A stretch of 51,401 nt of DNA from Desmonostoc geniculatum HA4340-LM1 (GTDB lineage Bacteria > Cyanobacteriota > Cyanobacteriia > Cyanobacteriales > Nostocaceae): contig JAHHHB010000043.1 of the NCBI GenBank assembly GCA_019359545.1, forward strand, positions 1 to 51,401, given 5' to 3'. The notes under the pieces were generated by a model that did no database searches, was not told where the DNA came from, and was given only the letters and a program-made list of their open reading frames with translations. Both the position numbers and the translations under genes were made by a program. Shown in pieces: positions 28,475 to 37,610 of this stretch (position 1 is its first letter; each line of letters opens with the position of its first letter).

Positions 28475-29605
28475 CTATTGATTTACATCCAGTATCCGAG
28501 AAGTTTCTAAGCGACTCATCCACTTTGCGAAATAAACTCGATTCGCTTTTTCCTCGGGTGGATCTTTAGTATCTAAAGGATAAGGTGCCAGTCCCAAAAT
28601 CGCTGCTGTGGTCACGCAAAACATCGATTTTTGGAAAGTCATACAAATTTGCACTCGCAAATCATCTTCACCCCGCAGACTGCGACGATAAATTTCATGC
28701 AAGTACTCTGGAAGATAATGACGCATATCTTGCATCAACAAGGTGGGAGGAATACCTGCGCCGCCGATGGGCAAAGGATCGGCGTATAATGCGCCATATT
28801 GGAATCGACTTTGATCTGGGGAGATTTGATAAGCTTGGGCATTGTATGAAACAGTGCCGTGGAAAGGTGTTCCTCTAAAGAAAACTGCCTCTACATAAGG
28901 TATTGCTGTGTCTGCTAAGAAAGTCAAACCAACGTCTTTAGGAATGATGTCATAGAGTTTTTCCCCAACTTTGACGGTGTAGGTAATTGGCTTTGATGCA
29001 TTTTCCACTAACCCTGCTTTAATATGGTCTACAATTTCGGGAATTGATTTGATTTCGCCATTGTCGTAGCGGTCTGATAAGCTGAGGAAAATATCAGCCA
29101 TGACTCGCCAAAATTGACCTAAACCCGTGTAGTAAGCAGAAACGCGTAACTGTTCGGTTAAAAAGTCTGGGAAAAGTTGGTTAATGCCTAAAATTAAGGG
29201 ATTATTTTTAAATTTAGCTGTGATGACAGCTTGCGCTCTTTCTTGAAATTCTTTTGTATCTAAGTATGTATCTAAACCGCCGCCACCGTGCCACATCATG
29301 CCTTTCATGCAATACTCGGCATATTCATAGTTAATGCGATCGTGCCACCAGTGACGCAGTAATTTCTGAAAAGATACTTCTCCATTAAAGTATTTAAAAA
29401 ATGGGAAAAATACTAAAAACTGATGTTCGGCAATATAATTCAGATTTATTGAATAGGCATCTATAACTACGCCATAACTTTTGAGAATACCAACTACTTC
29501 CACGACATTTTCTGGAGTATCGGAAAGTAATGCCTGTCCAGTTTGCAGGCGTTCAATAAACTCAGGTAAAGGTTCGTTCGTGAATTTATTTCTAATAGTT
29601 ACCAC
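28475..29605 (-). CDS. cupB: CO2 hydration protein CupB/ChpX of the constitutive NDH-1 complex
   Basis: 376 residues from GTG 29603-29605 (VTIRNKFTNEPLPEF), preceded by GGAGAAA; a longer frame from 29647 starts in repeat DNA. CupB sits on the thylakoid NDH-1 arm and couples electron transport to CO2-to-bicarbonate hydration. The family block FQKLLRHWWHDRINYEYAEY, with His near residues 85 and 88, is where zinc-ligand histidine(s) have been placed, followed by MKGMMWHGGGGLDTYLDT. It is last in ndhF4-ndhD4-cupB. I prefer CupB to CupA because no cupS follows and the locus abuts ccm genes, as in Anabaena. Confidence 0.87.
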   Translation of the reverse strand: MVTIRNKFTNEPLPEFIERLQTGQALLSDTPENVVEVVGILKSYGVVIDAYSINLNYIAEHQFLVFFPFFKYFNGEVSFQKLLRHWWHDRINYEYAEYCMKGMMWHGGGGLDTYLDTKEFQERAQAVITAKFKNNPLILGINQLFPDFLTEQLRVSAYYTGLGQFWRVMADIFLSLSDRYDNGEIKSIPEIVDHIKAGLVENASKPITYTVKVGEKLYDIIPKDVGLTFLADTAIPYVEAVFFRGTPFHGTVSYNAQAYQISPDQSRFQYGALYADPLPIGGAGIPPTLLMQDMRHYLPEYLHEIYRRSLRGEDDLRVQICMTFQKSMFCVTTAAILGLAPYPLDTKDPPEEKANRVYFAKWMSRLETSRILDVNQ

Positions 29606-29616
29606 TGCGATTTCTC

Positions 29617-29826
29617 CATTAAGTATTGGGCATTGGGCATTGGGCATTGGGCATTGGGCAGAAGAGGCGGAGGGTCAGAGGGGCAGAGGGGCAAAGGGGC
29701 ACAGGAGAAAGAACTTGTACAAAAACTCTCCTCTGCTCCCCTGCTCCCCTGCTCCCCTGCTCCTTTGCTCCTCTGCTCCCCACCTCCCCATCTCCCCATC
29801 TCCCCACTCCCTACTCCCCATTCCCC
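29617..29826. repeat. gcattgggcattgg / tgctcccctgctccc repeats
   Basis: Purine-rich (gaggcggagggtcagagggg) and pyrimidine-rich (ctgctcccctgctccc, cctccccatctcccc) tandem repeats fill the ndhD4-cupB gap and reach into the 3' end of ndhD4. The arms are complementary enough for a long hairpin within the operon. Confidence 0.85.
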
Positions 29827-31316
29827 ATTTTCTTATCCAAGGACACCGTTGCTACTACGTTTTGAGTATTGACCATTGCTGTAATTGTTGGTTCAGTCCA
29901 GCGTGCTAACCAAGACGGTTGGATGCCAAAAATTACGATTAGCAAGGCTAAAATTGCAGCGGGAAGGCGATCGCTCCAATACACCCGTGGTAAGTTGACA
30001 ACAGGTGCAGATAAGCGTCCAAAAAAAGCGCGGTTCATAAGTAACAGGAAGTAAACTGCTGTTAAACCAGTACCAATCATGCACAGCAGTGTTTGTACTG
30101 GAAAAACTGCAAAACTACCCCGATAAACTATGAATTCGGAAATAAAACCTACCATTCCCGGTATACCTGCGCTGGCCATGACTCCCACAATCATCAAGCT
30201 ACCGATTACTGGCATACCGCGTTCTGGGTTGAGCAGTCCTCTGATGATTTCTAAATCGCGGCTTCCGGCTTTTTTATACACAACTCCCACGAGCAAAAAC
30301 AGCATTGCAGAAATCAAGCCGTGGCTAATCATTTGCATAACGGCACCCAAGACACTTAAAGGTGTAGACGCCGCCGCCGCTATCAGGACGTAGCCCATAT
30401 GTCCAATAGAACTGTACGCCACCATTTTTTTCATATCTGTTTGGGCGATCGCACAGGATGAACCATACAATACACTTACTGCTGCCCAAATTGCTAACCA
30501 AGGAGCCACATAATTCCAAGCTTCTGGTAACAAGTTCATGCCAAATCGCAGTAAGCCGTAAGTTCCCAACTTCAACAATACCCCAGCCAACAGTACAGAA
30601 ATCGGTGTGGAAGCTTCAACGTGAGCATCTGGCAACCAAGTATGGAAGGGAACTAAGGGAATTTTAATCCCGAAACCTACCAAAATTCCCACTAGCAGTA
30701 AAAGTTGTGTTGCTAAAGGTAGAGTCTTCGCATTCAAGGTTGCTAGTGCAAAGTTAGAGGAACCACTCAGCCAAACCATGCCCAGGAAACTTGCTAAAAT
30801 CAGGATTCCGGAAACGGCAGTATAAATGAGAAATTTTGTTGCAGCATAACCCCGTCTTGCACCACCCCAAATAGCTATCAATAGATACAGCGGAATCAAC
30901 TCCAACTCGTAAAACAGGAAAAATAGCAGTAAATCCTGTGCTAAGAAAGCTCCAGTCACGCCAACGCTTAACAGTAGTATTAAACAGTAATACAATTTAG
31001 GACGCCCAAGGGATTCATCGCTACTGTAGATGGCAATGGAAGTCAACAGTCCATTTAAAACCAGCAATGGCAAAGATAAACCATCTATTCCCAGGTTATA
31101 GTTCAAGCCTAAGGCATCTATCCAAGGAACAGATTCGGCAAACTGTTGACTCACTTCCCCAGGACGGAACTGAATTGTGATTACAACTGTCAACAAGAAA
31201 GCAATAATCGCAAAGGTCAAAGCTACCCCACGGGCAAGTTTCCCACTAATGCCAGAGGGCCAGAAACCAATTAAAGCTGCGCCAATTAAGGGCACTAGAA
31301 TTAAAGCACTAAGCAT
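29811..31316 (-). CDS. ndhD4: NDH-1 subunit NdhD4 (proton-pumping, CO2-uptake type)
   Basis: 501 residues, a NuoM/MrpD-like antiporter-type subunit with about 14 transmembrane helices. Hallmarks: N-terminal MLSALILVPLIGAALIGF, the conserved Glu in LLFFLFYELELIPLYLLI, the Lys in GFGIKIPLVPFHTWLPDAHVEA, the discontinuous-helix region and TDMKKMVAYSSIGHMGYVL. The last few residues (LDKKMGNGE) are encoded by repeat-like DNA. With NdhF4 and CupB it specifies the low-affinity constitutive CO2-uptake complex in the thylakoid. The numeral 4 rather than 3 is inferred from the operon partners. Confidence 0.92.
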   Translation of the reverse strand: MLSALILVPLIGAALIGFWPSGISGKLARGVALTFAIIAFLLTVVITIQFRPGEVSQQFAESVPWIDALGLNYNLGIDGLSLPLLVLNGLLTSIAIYSSDESLGRPKLYYCLILLLSVGVTGAFLAQDLLLFFLFYELELIPLYLLIAIWGGARRGYAATKFLIYTAVSGILILASFLGMVWLSGSSNFALATLNAKTLPLATQLLLLVGILVGFGIKIPLVPFHTWLPDAHVEASTPISVLLAGVLLKLGTYGLLRFGMNLLPEAWNYVAPWLAIWAAVSVLYGSSCAIAQTDMKKMVAYSSIGHMGYVLIAAAASTPLSVLGAVMQMISHGLISAMLFLLVGVVYKKAGSRDLEIIRGLLNPERGMPVIGSLMIVGVMASAGIPGMVGFISEFIVYRGSFAVFPVQTLLCMIGTGLTAVYFLLLMNRAFFGRLSAPVVNLPRVYWSDRLPAAILALLIVIFGIQPSWLARWTEPTITAMVNTQNVVATVSLDKKMGNGE

Positions 31317-31321
31317 AGACT

Positions 31322-31452
31322 TCAGGTAAGGGGATGGGGGGATGGGGGGATGGGGAGATGAGGGAGATGAGGGGGATGAGGGAGAATAACTGTTGACTCC
31401 TGACTCTTAACTTCCAACTCTTAACTCTTAACTCCTAACTCAGCACTCAGCA
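31322..31452. repeat. Repeats in the ndhF4-ndhD4 gap
   Basis: Period about 8-9 gggggatgggg / gatgaggga followed by cttaactcttaactccta and cagcactcagcact. It makes up the whole 139-bp gap of the operon. Confidence 0.85.
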
Positions 31453-31455
31453 CTC

Positions 31456-33312
31456 TTAAAAGGGCAATTTATCTAGTAAACCCAATGACCAGCTGATGAA
31501 AAAGCCCAGGATGCTGACGACTGCGAGGATGGTCAACATATAGCCTTGAGATTGTCCGGAAATGCTGTACTTTAAACTTTGTCCGCCGAGAATTGTGGCA
31601 AACCCAACTAAGTTCACTATACCGTCAACCAAATAGCGATCGCTCCAAGCAGAAATCTTAGATAACAGCGCTACTGCACTCACTACGGTGACTCGATAAA
31701 CTCGGTCGATGTAAAAGTCATAACCCAACAAATCTTGGATAAATCTCCATGCCAAAATTCTCGATCTTGACCAGGCTTTGTGTAGATAAATTGTAGACCC
31801 TGCAACTACTCCTATTCCAGTAGAAGCAAACAATGCTGATGCTACATACCAATTGATACTTTCCCAATCAGGTAGCAGGTACCATTGCTGTAGCATTAGG
31901 GGTAGAAGCAAAGTCAATACTGTTAAAGTCACCATTGGAAAGGCCATCGACCAACCAACTTCTGGGGTGCGCCGGGTCTTTTGCTGCGGTTTACCCCAAA
32001 AGACTAATCTAAATACTCTGGTCAAGTTCAATGCTGTCAAGCCATTGACTAATAGTAAAACTCCAATCACCCAAGGGCTAATATTCACGAAGCCATCAGC
32101 CCAGGCTAACATTGCCCAGAAGCTTCCTAGTGGTAAGAGTGTGACCATTCCTGCTGAACCAACAACGTAGGCAGTAGTGGTGGCTGGCATCCTTGACCAT
32201 AAACCACCCATTTCTGTCAAGTCTTGGCTTTGGGTTGTTAAGATTACTGAACCAGAACTCATAAATAATAATGCTTTAGCGATCGCATGGGTTAACAGCA
32301 ACATCAAGGCTACACCCCCTTGCTGCAAGCCAACTGCCAAAAACGCTAACCCCATGTATGCACTAGTAGAATGAGATAAGGCTCGCTTAATGTCTATTTG
32401 AGCTATGGATACTAATGTTGCACCAATTGCCGTCACTGTACCCATGACTACCAACGCATTCAAGGCAATCGGTGACAAGGCTAACAATGGTTGCAGTCTA
32501 AATAGCAGATAGGCACCACCAGCTACTACCAACGAATTTCGCATTACCGAGGCGGGGTTCGGTCCTTCCATCGCTTCATCTAACCACAGATGCAGTGGAA
32601 ACTGGGCACATTTACCCGCAGGCCCAGCAATTAACGCCAACCCCAATAATGTGGATGTGACTGGGCTTAAATCAGCCGTTTGCGCCCACTCATATAAATC
32701 GGAAAAATTCAAACTGCCGGCTGAGGTGGAAAGGGTGACTACAGCCATCAACAGTAACAAGTCTCCCACCCGTTTAGTTAAAAACGCATCTCGCGCTGCT
32801 GTCACAACTAACGGTTGAGCATACCAGAACCCCACCAGCAAATAAGTCGAAAGTGTCAAGACTTCCAAAAGCCCATAGCTGAACAACAAAGAATCACTGA
32901 TTGCTAGGGCACTCAGCGCCGCTTCAAAAAATCCCAGCAACGCAAAAAAACGTGCCAACGACCAGTCTTTTTCCATGTAACCCAAGGCGTAAACTTGTGC
33001 CAACAAGCTTAAGCCAGTAATTAAAACTATTGCCCCGATACTCACTGGTGAGAGTTCCAAGGCAAAGGATAAGTCTAAATCCGCAGCTTTGAACCAGGGA
33101 ACCAACAACTTTTCTGGTTCTTTATCCCAAATATCTTTAAATACAAACAAGCTATGGACGAAAGCCAAAAGGGTCGTCAACAAGTTGATGTATGCCGCAG
33201 GTCTTGGGCCTGTCCGCTGAATTATTCCCAATCCCCACGGTAAGGTCAAAATTGCGCCGAGTAAGCTATACAAAGGCACAAACCAACTTGTTAAAAATAA
33301 AAATTGACTCAT
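31456..33312 (-). CDS. ndhF4: NDH-1 subunit NdhF4 (proton-pumping, CO2-uptake type)
   Basis: 618 residues, a NuoL-type distal antiporter subunit with about 16 helices. Marks: N-terminal FLFLTSWFVPLYSLLGAILT, SVSIGAIVLITGLSLLAQVY near helices 3-4, LLFSYGLLEVLTLSTYLLVG with the key Glu, QFPLHLWLDEAMEGPNPASV (the family HTWLPDAMEGPTPVSA equivalent), RALSHSTSAYMGLAFLAVG, and the long C-terminal lateral-helix region. It is first gene of the minus-strand operon and is divergent from ccmK2. The specialised NdhF3/F4 group differs from the respiratory NdhF1 in the W-L-D-E-A-M-E-G-P-N-P loop. Confidence 0.92.
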   Translation of the reverse strand: MSQFLFLTSWFVPLYSLLGAILTLPWGLGIIQRTGPRPAAYINLLTTLLAFVHSLFVFKDIWDKEPEKLLVPWFKAADLDLSFALELSPVSIGAIVLITGLSLLAQVYALGYMEKDWSLARFFALLGFFEAALSALAISDSLLFSYGLLEVLTLSTYLLVGFWYAQPLVVTAARDAFLTKRVGDLLLLMAVVTLSTSAGSLNFSDLYEWAQTADLSPVTSTLLGLALIAGPAGKCAQFPLHLWLDEAMEGPNPASVMRNSLVVAGGAYLLFRLQPLLALSPIALNALVVMGTVTAIGATLVSIAQIDIKRALSHSTSAYMGLAFLAVGLQQGGVALMLLLTHAIAKALLFMSSGSVILTTQSQDLTEMGGLWSRMPATTTAYVVGSAGMVTLLPLGSFWAMLAWADGFVNISPWVIGVLLLVNGLTALNLTRVFRLVFWGKPQQKTRRTPEVGWSMAFPMVTLTVLTLLLPLMLQQWYLLPDWESINWYVASALFASTGIGVVAGSTIYLHKAWSRSRILAWRFIQDLLGYDFYIDRVYRVTVVSAVALLSKISAWSDRYLVDGIVNLVGFATILGGQSLKYSISGQSQGYMLTILAVVSILGFFISWSLGLLDKLPF

Positions 33313-33969
33313 TTAAATTTCCCTTAACGACTCAGGCATGATTTTAAAAAAACTTCCAAACAATTATTTCTTTAATAAAATTAGTTTGCCAAAACCTCTA
33401 TATTTGTTTACTGTTGTTGCAACTAAAACTTCGGAGTATTTATACTTAACTTTCCCCTATTAAACTTCAGTAAAATATAACTTCATATAGTCAAAAGCAT
33501 TTACTTGCCTTAACATCATCGACCTTTTTACATTTTTATTTCTACTTTGACTAAAGTACTTTATACGATATATTTGAAAAAATTATATGTTTTTTACCTA
33601 GTCCTTGTAGATGTAGCAAAAACGCAGGAAAGATATAGGCAGCAAAGCATACAGCGACTGCTTGCTCCTTCCCACATCGAATTAGCCTTGGCTATGAATC
33701 TCGTTTTGTAAATGTCATAAAGAAATTATAAAGCATAAGTGGCTGCTCTAGGAATCCGTGAACTTTAATTGCTCATCGGCATAGATAAATTTATGTTAAG
33801 TTTTTTAAAACTTTTTTATCATAAACTATTATAGTGATTTATATTGCCAGGGACGCCAAGCTTTCCTATGCTTAAATTGGAAGTGTTTTCTTAGCTCTAA
33901 GATCAAGCTCTCCCCGTCAAAAATTTCAAGTAACAGTACCGATCGGATTAATTTTGTAGGAGTTCTGCG
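33313..33969. promoter_or_regulatory. Divergent control region of ndhF4 operon and ccm operon
   Basis: 657 bp separate the ndhF4 and ccmK2 starts, with no gene. It is AT-rich, with a -10-like TATAGT at about 33830 within ATTATAGTGATTTATATT (rightward) and TATACTT near 33440. The ccmK2 ribosome-binding site AGGAG sits at 33959-33963. LysR-type CO2 regulators (CmpR, encoded at the far end of the same operon, and NdhR) would be expected to bind here; I did not find a clean TTA-N7-TAA box and give no operator coordinate. Confidence 0.5.
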
Positions 33970-34278
33970 ATGCCAATTGCAGTTGGAATGATTGAAACGA
34001 AGGGCTTTCCAGCAGTGGTGGAAGCTGCTGATGCGATGGTAAAAGCCGCCCGTGTCACTTTAGTGGGATACGAGAAAATTGGTAGCGCTCGCGTCACCGT
34101 GATAGTTCGGGGAGATGTATCGGAAGTTCAAGCTTCCGTAGCCGCTGGGGTAGAAGCGGCCAGAAGAGTTAATGGTGGTGAAGTGTTATCCACACACATT
34201 ATTGCTCGTCCTCACGAAAACCTGGAGTACGTTTTGCCCATACGTTACACAGAAGCTGTGGAACAGTTCCGTACCTAA
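33970..34278 (+). CDS. ccmK2: Carboxysome shell protein CcmK2 (BMC hexamer)
   Basis: 102 residues, one bacterial microcompartment domain. Start [20 protein letters not shown], then [20 protein letters not shown], the pore-lining stretch [20 protein letters not shown] and [20 protein letters not shown]. CcmK2 is the main hexameric facet protein of beta-carboxysomes; central pores pass bicarbonate and other metabolites. The sequence is nearly identical to CcmK1 at 34539 but lacks its 11-residue C-terminal extension, which is why I call this K2. Strong AGGAG ribosome-binding site. Confidence 0.95.
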   Translation: MPIAVGMIETKGFPAVVEAADAMVKAARVTLVGYEKIGSARVTVIVRGDVSEVQASVAAGVEAARRVNGGEVLSTHIIARPHENLEYVLPIRYTEAVEQFRT

Positions 34279-34538
34279 AAGCCGTTTAAATAAAAGAATT
34301 AACGCTTTTTAGTTTTTTGAGAAATTTTTTTTCTCGTCGATAACATACTTCAAATCCTTCTGCGGTGGGGCATCACGCGGAAGTAAAACTAAGCTCGTGG
34401 AAGTGTCGGGTTGCCGAACCATTGAAACGAGTAGCCAAGGACTCCAAAGCCCGCGCTGTATGTCGGGTAGGCGAGAAACCGGGATATGTCACCATCATTT
34501 GTGTCCAAGGCTAAAACTTTAAAAAGGGATTAAAGCTA
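34279..34538. other. Structured ccmK2-ccmK1 spacer with a 49-codon open frame
   Basis: 260 bp of unusual, GC-richer sequence inside the operon. A GTG-started frame (34365-34514, 49 codons) reads VGHHAEVKLSSWKCRVAEPL and ends KPGYVTIICVQG. The DNA also folds: CTCGT (34393) pairs with ACGAG (34428), enclosing GGTT-gccg-AACC. I know no domain for the frame and there is no clear ribosome-binding site, so it may be an RNA element rather than a gene. Confidence 0.4.
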
Positions 34539-34883
34539 ATGTCGATCGCAGTAGGAATGGTTGAAACGCTAGGCTTTCCAGCGGTAGTGGAAGCTGCTGA
34601 CGCAATGGTGAAAGCAGCCCGCGTAACTCTGGTGGGTTATGAAAAAATTGGTAGTGGTCGGGTGACCGTGATTGTGCGGGGAGACGTATCGGAAGTTCAA
34701 GCTTCCGTAGCCGCAGGCGTAGAATCTGTGAAGCGAGTCAACGGCGGACAAGTACTGTCTACTCACATCATTGCCCGTCCTCACGAAAACTTAGAATATG
34801 TTCTGCCAATTCGTTATACAGAAGACGTAGAGCAATTCCGGGAAAATGTCAACGCAATTCGTCCTTTTGGTAGAAGACCGTAA
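34539..34883 (+). CDS. ccmK1: Carboxysome shell protein CcmK1 (BMC hexamer)
   Basis: 114 residues; BMC domain as in CcmK2 ([40 protein letters not shown]) with a C-terminal extension [16 protein letters not shown]1 and K2 form mixed facets, and the extension is usually taken as a determinant of layer packing. Start ATG 34539 follows AAAAAGGGATTAAAGCTA. It lies 260 bp after ccmK2, with the structured spacer between, and 6 nt before ccmL. The K1/K2 naming follows length and order and could be swapped in some annotations. Confidence 0.94.
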   Translation: MSIAVGMVETLGFPAVVEAADAMVKAARVTLVGYEKIGSGRVTVIVRGDVSEVQASVAAGVESVKRVNGGQVLSTHIIARPHENLEYVLPIRYTEDVEQFRENVNAIRPFGRRP

Positions 34884-34889
34884 TTTCTA

Positions 34890-35192
34890 ATGCAAATTGC
34901 CAAAGTTCGCGGCACAGTAGTTAGCACCCAAAAAGACCCAAGTCTTAGAGGTGTCAAACTACTGTTGTTACAATTGGTAGATGAAGACGGAAATATCCTG
35001 CCACAGTACGAAGTAGCAGCAGATATCGTGGGAGCAGGAGTAGATGAGTGGGTACTGGTAACTCGTGGCAGTGCTGCTCGTCAAATTAGTGGCAATGAAC
35101 AGCGTCCATTAGATGCAGCAGTGGTGGCAATTATAGACACCATTCACGTTGAAGATCGCCTAATTTACAGCAAAAAAGAACAGTATAGGTAG
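34890..35192 (+). CDS. ccmL: Carboxysome shell vertex protein CcmL (BMC pentamer)
   Basis: 100 residues, EutN/CcmL family. MQIAKVRGTVVSTQKDPSLR, LLLLQLVDEDGNILPQYEVA, ADIVGAGVDEWVLVTRGSAA and DTIHVEDRLIYSKKEQYR match the family's beta-barrel strands; GVDEWVLVTRGSAAR forms the pentamer pore. CcmL pentamers cap the twelve vertices. The start lies 6 nt after the ccmK1 stop, so translation is likely coupled. A 200-bp repeat tract separates it from ccmM. Confidence 0.95.
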   Translation: MQIAKVRGTVVSTQKDPSLRGVKLLLLQLVDEDGNILPQYEVAADIVGAGVDEWVLVTRGSAARQISGNEQRPLDAAVVAIIDTIHVEDRLIYSKKEQYR

Positions 35193-35395
35193 TCATTGGT
35201 CATTAGTCATTGGTCATTAGTTATTGGTCATTAGTTATTGGTCATTAGTCATTGGTCATTAGTCATTAGTCATTGGTCATTAGTGAATAACAAAGGACAA
35301 CTGACAACGGACAACTGACAACTGACAACTGACAACGGACAAATGACAACGGACAAGTGACAAATGACAACGGACAAATGACAAATGACATAGAG
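35193..35395. repeat. Opposed heptad repeats between ccmL and ccmM
   Basis: The left half (35193-35285) is gtcattggtcattag in many copies; the right half (35288-35395) is its complement (gacaactgacaac, ggacaaatgacaa). The two halves could form a hairpin of more than 60 bp in the ccm mRNA, upstream of the ccmM ribosome-binding site. Confidence 0.85.
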
Positions 35396-35408
35396 GAGGA
35401 ATCTTGCG

Positions 35409-37418
35409 ATGGTAGTCCGCAGCACGGCGGCACCCCCAACCCCGTGGTCAAGGAATTTAGCTGAACCCGAAATCCATGAAACTGCCTTTGTACATACATT
35501 CTCCAATTTGATTGGAGATGTACGCATAGGTGCAAATGTAATCGTTGCTCCGGGGACCACGATTAGAGCGGATGAAGGCACACCCTTTTATCTTGGTGAA
35601 AATACTAATGTCCAAGATGGCGTTGTGATTCATGGGTTGGAGCAAGGTCGAGTAGTTGGCGACGACAATGAAAAATACTCGGTGTGGATAGGCAAAAATG
35701 CTTGTATTACCCACATGGCTCTAATTCACGGACCAGCTTATGTAGGTGACAATTCCTTCATAGGCTTTCGCTCTACAGTGTTTAATGCCAGGGTAGGTGC
35801 AGGTTGCATCGTGATGATGCACGCTTTGATTCAAGACGTAGAAATTCCCGCAGGTAAGTATATACCTTCCGGAGCCATAATTACCACCCAGCAGCAAGCT
35901 GACCGCTTGCCAGACGTGCAAGATCAGGATAAGGAATTCGCTCATCATGTGGTTGGGATTAATCAGGCCTTACGAGCTGGTTATCTTTGTGCTGCGGATA
36001 GCAAGTGTATAAAGCCCATTCGGGATGAAATTGCTAAATCTTATACAGGTAATGGTATTACTGTTTTAGAGTTGGAAAGGAGTAGTGACGTGTCGAGTAA
36101 TAGCTTGGGTGCAGAAACAATAGAGCAGTTGCGCTATTTATTACAGCAAGGGTATAAGATTGGCACGGAGCATGTAGACCAAAGACGATTCCGGACGGGA
36201 TCTTGGACTAGTTGCCAGCCAATCGAACCGAAATCTTTAGGTGAAGCGATCGCTGCTTTGGAAAGCTGTGTGAGAGACCACAGTGGCGAATATGTCCGGC
36301 TGTTTGGTATTGATAAAGGTAGACGCCGGGTTTTAGAAACCATCATTCAACGTCCCGATGGTGAAGTAAAACCAACCACTAGCTTTAAAGCTCCTGCTAG
36401 TAGTTCTAGCAATGGCAGCTACAGCAGCAACAATGGCAATAGTAACGGCTCTAGCAGCGGCAAAATTAATAACGAAACCGTAGATCAAATCCGGCAACTT
36501 TTAGCTGGTGGTTATAAAATTAGCACTGAACACGTAGATGAGCGCCGCTTCCGCACTGGTTCGTGGAGTAGTTGCAAGCCAATTGAAGCAAATTCGGCAA
36601 ACGCCGTGATTTCCGCTCTGGAAGAGTGTATAGACAACCATCAAGGCGAATATGTGCGTCTAATTGGTATTGACACCAAAGCCAAGCGGCGGGTGTTAGA
36701 AAGTATCATTCAACGTCCAAATGGTCAAGTAGCTCCCTCCGGTGGTAGTCAGAAATCATCATTTACTAGCAGCAGTGGGTCTTCGGCAAAGGCAACAGCA
36801 ACAGCTAGCAGTACTCGTTTAACTTCTGAAGTAGTAGACCAGCTACGGCAATTGTTGGCTGGCGGCTATAAAATTAGTATTGAACATGTAGATGAGCGCC
36901 GCTTCCGGACTGGTTCGTGGACTAGTACCGGTCAAATTCAAGCCTCCTCAGAAAGAGAAGCGATCGCAGCCGTAGAAGGACACCTCGGCGAATTCCAAGG
37001 GGAATATGTCCGCTTAATTGGTATTGACCCCAAAGCCAAACGGCGGGTATTAGAAACCATTATCCAACGTCCAAATGGTCAAGTAGCCTCCTCTAGCAGT
37101 CAGAAATCTACTAGTAATGCACCCTCTGCTACTCCTACTGCTACTGCTACCAGTACCCGCTTGAGTACTGAAGTAATAGACCAACTCCGGCAATTATTGG
37201 CTGGCGGCTCTAAAATTAGCATTGAACACGTAGACCAACGGCGATTCCGTACTGGTTCGTGGACTAGTACAGGTCAAATTCAAGCCTCCTCAGAAAGAGA
37301 AGCGATCGCAGCCGTAGAAGGGCATCTTGGCCAATACCAAGGAGAATATGTACGCTTGATTGGTATTGACCCCAAAGCCAAGCGTCGGGTATTGGAAACG
37401 ATAATTCAACGTCCGTAG
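35409..37418 (+). CDS. ccmM: Carboxysome core scaffold CcmM: gamma-carbonic anhydrase plus four SSUL repeats
   Basis: 669 residues. Residues 1-205 are a gamma-class carbonic anhydrase left-handed beta helix: metal-ligand positions His75 (VVIHGLEQ), His102 and His107 (ITHMALIHG), and the activating disulfide Cys194/Cys200 (LCAADSKC). Residues about 228-669 hold four Rubisco-small-subunit-like (SSUL) modules, each with G(Y/S)KI-x-(T/I)[13 protein letters not shown]1 and 2 carry the redox Cys pairs (TSCQPI...ESC, SSCKPI...EEC); SSUL3 and 4 do not. GTG 36090 (codon 228) with AGGAG 7 nt upstream is the start of the short CcmM35-type isoform. Long ribosome-binding site GAGGAGGAA precedes the ATG. 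Confidence 0.97.
   Translation: MVVRSTAAPPTPWSRNLAEPEIHETAFVHTFSNLIGDVRIGANVIVAPGTTIRADEGTPFYLGENTNVQDGVVIHGLEQGRVVGDDNEKYSVWIGKNACITHMALIHGPAYVGDNSFIGFRSTVFNARVGAGCIVMMHALIQDVEIPAGKYIPSGAIITTQQQADRLPDVQDQDKEFAHHVVGINQALRAGYLCAADSKCIKPIRDEIAKSYTGNGITVLELERSSDVSSNSLGAETIEQLRYLLQQGYKIGTEHVDQRRFRTGSWTSCQPIEPKSLGEAIAALESCVRDHSGEYVRLFGIDKGRRRVLETIIQRPDGEVKPTTSFKAPASSSSNGSYSSNNGNSNGSSSGKINNETVDQIRQLLAGGYKISTEHVDERRFRTGSWSSCKPIEANSANAVISALEECIDNHQGEYVRLIGIDTKAKRRVLESIIQRPNGQVAPSGGSQKSSFTSSSGSSAKATATASSTRLTSEVVDQLRQLLAGGYKISIEHVDERRFRTGSWTSTGQIQASSEREAIAAVEGHLGEFQGEYVRLIGIDPKAKRRVLETIIQRPNGQVASSSSQKSTSNAPSATPTATATSTRLSTEVIDQLRQLLAGGSKISIEHVDQRRFRTGSWTSTGQIQASSEREAIAAVEGHLGQYQGEYVRLIGIDPKAKRRVLETIIQRP
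36076..36092 (+). promoter_or_regulatory. Internal ribosome-binding site and GTG start of short CcmM
   Basis: AAAGGAGTAGTGACGTG inside ccmM: AGGAG at 36078-36082 lies 7 nt before GTG 36090-36092, which is in frame (codon 228) and falls exactly between the carbonic anhydrase domain and the first SSUL module. Predicted product is 442 residues with four SSUL domains. Confidence 0.85.
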
Positions 37419-37420
37419 AA

Positions 37421-37590
37421 GTTAGGAGTTAGGAGTTAGGAGTTAGGAGTTGGAGTTGGGAGTTGGAGTTAGGAGTTAGGAGTTGAAAAAGATTGTTTAT
37501 TCATAACTCTAAACTGAAAATTTATAACTCCTCACTTTTAACTAACTCCTCACTCTTCACTTCTAACTCCTAACTCTCTAACTTCTTTTG
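37421..37590. repeat. gttaggagttaggag / taactcctaactc opposed repeats
   Basis: Tandem heptads and their complement between ccmM and ccmN, separated by a short AT-rich loop; the tract could form a hairpin. Confidence 0.85.
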
Positions 37591-37610
37591 CCTTCTGAGG
37601 TTAAATTTCC

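Noticed and set aside
28475..29605. Annotation as cupA (inducible complex)
   Set aside because: No cupS gene follows, and the association with ccm genes fits the constitutive ndhF4-ndhD4-cupB set.
29481..29909. Frames over gcattgggcattggg and ctgctcccctgctcc repeats
   Set aside because: They are repeat translations overlapping the ends of cupB and ndhD4.
34365..34514. Listing the 49-codon frame as a firm gene
   Set aside because: No ribosome-binding site or known domain; kept as a finding on the spacer only.
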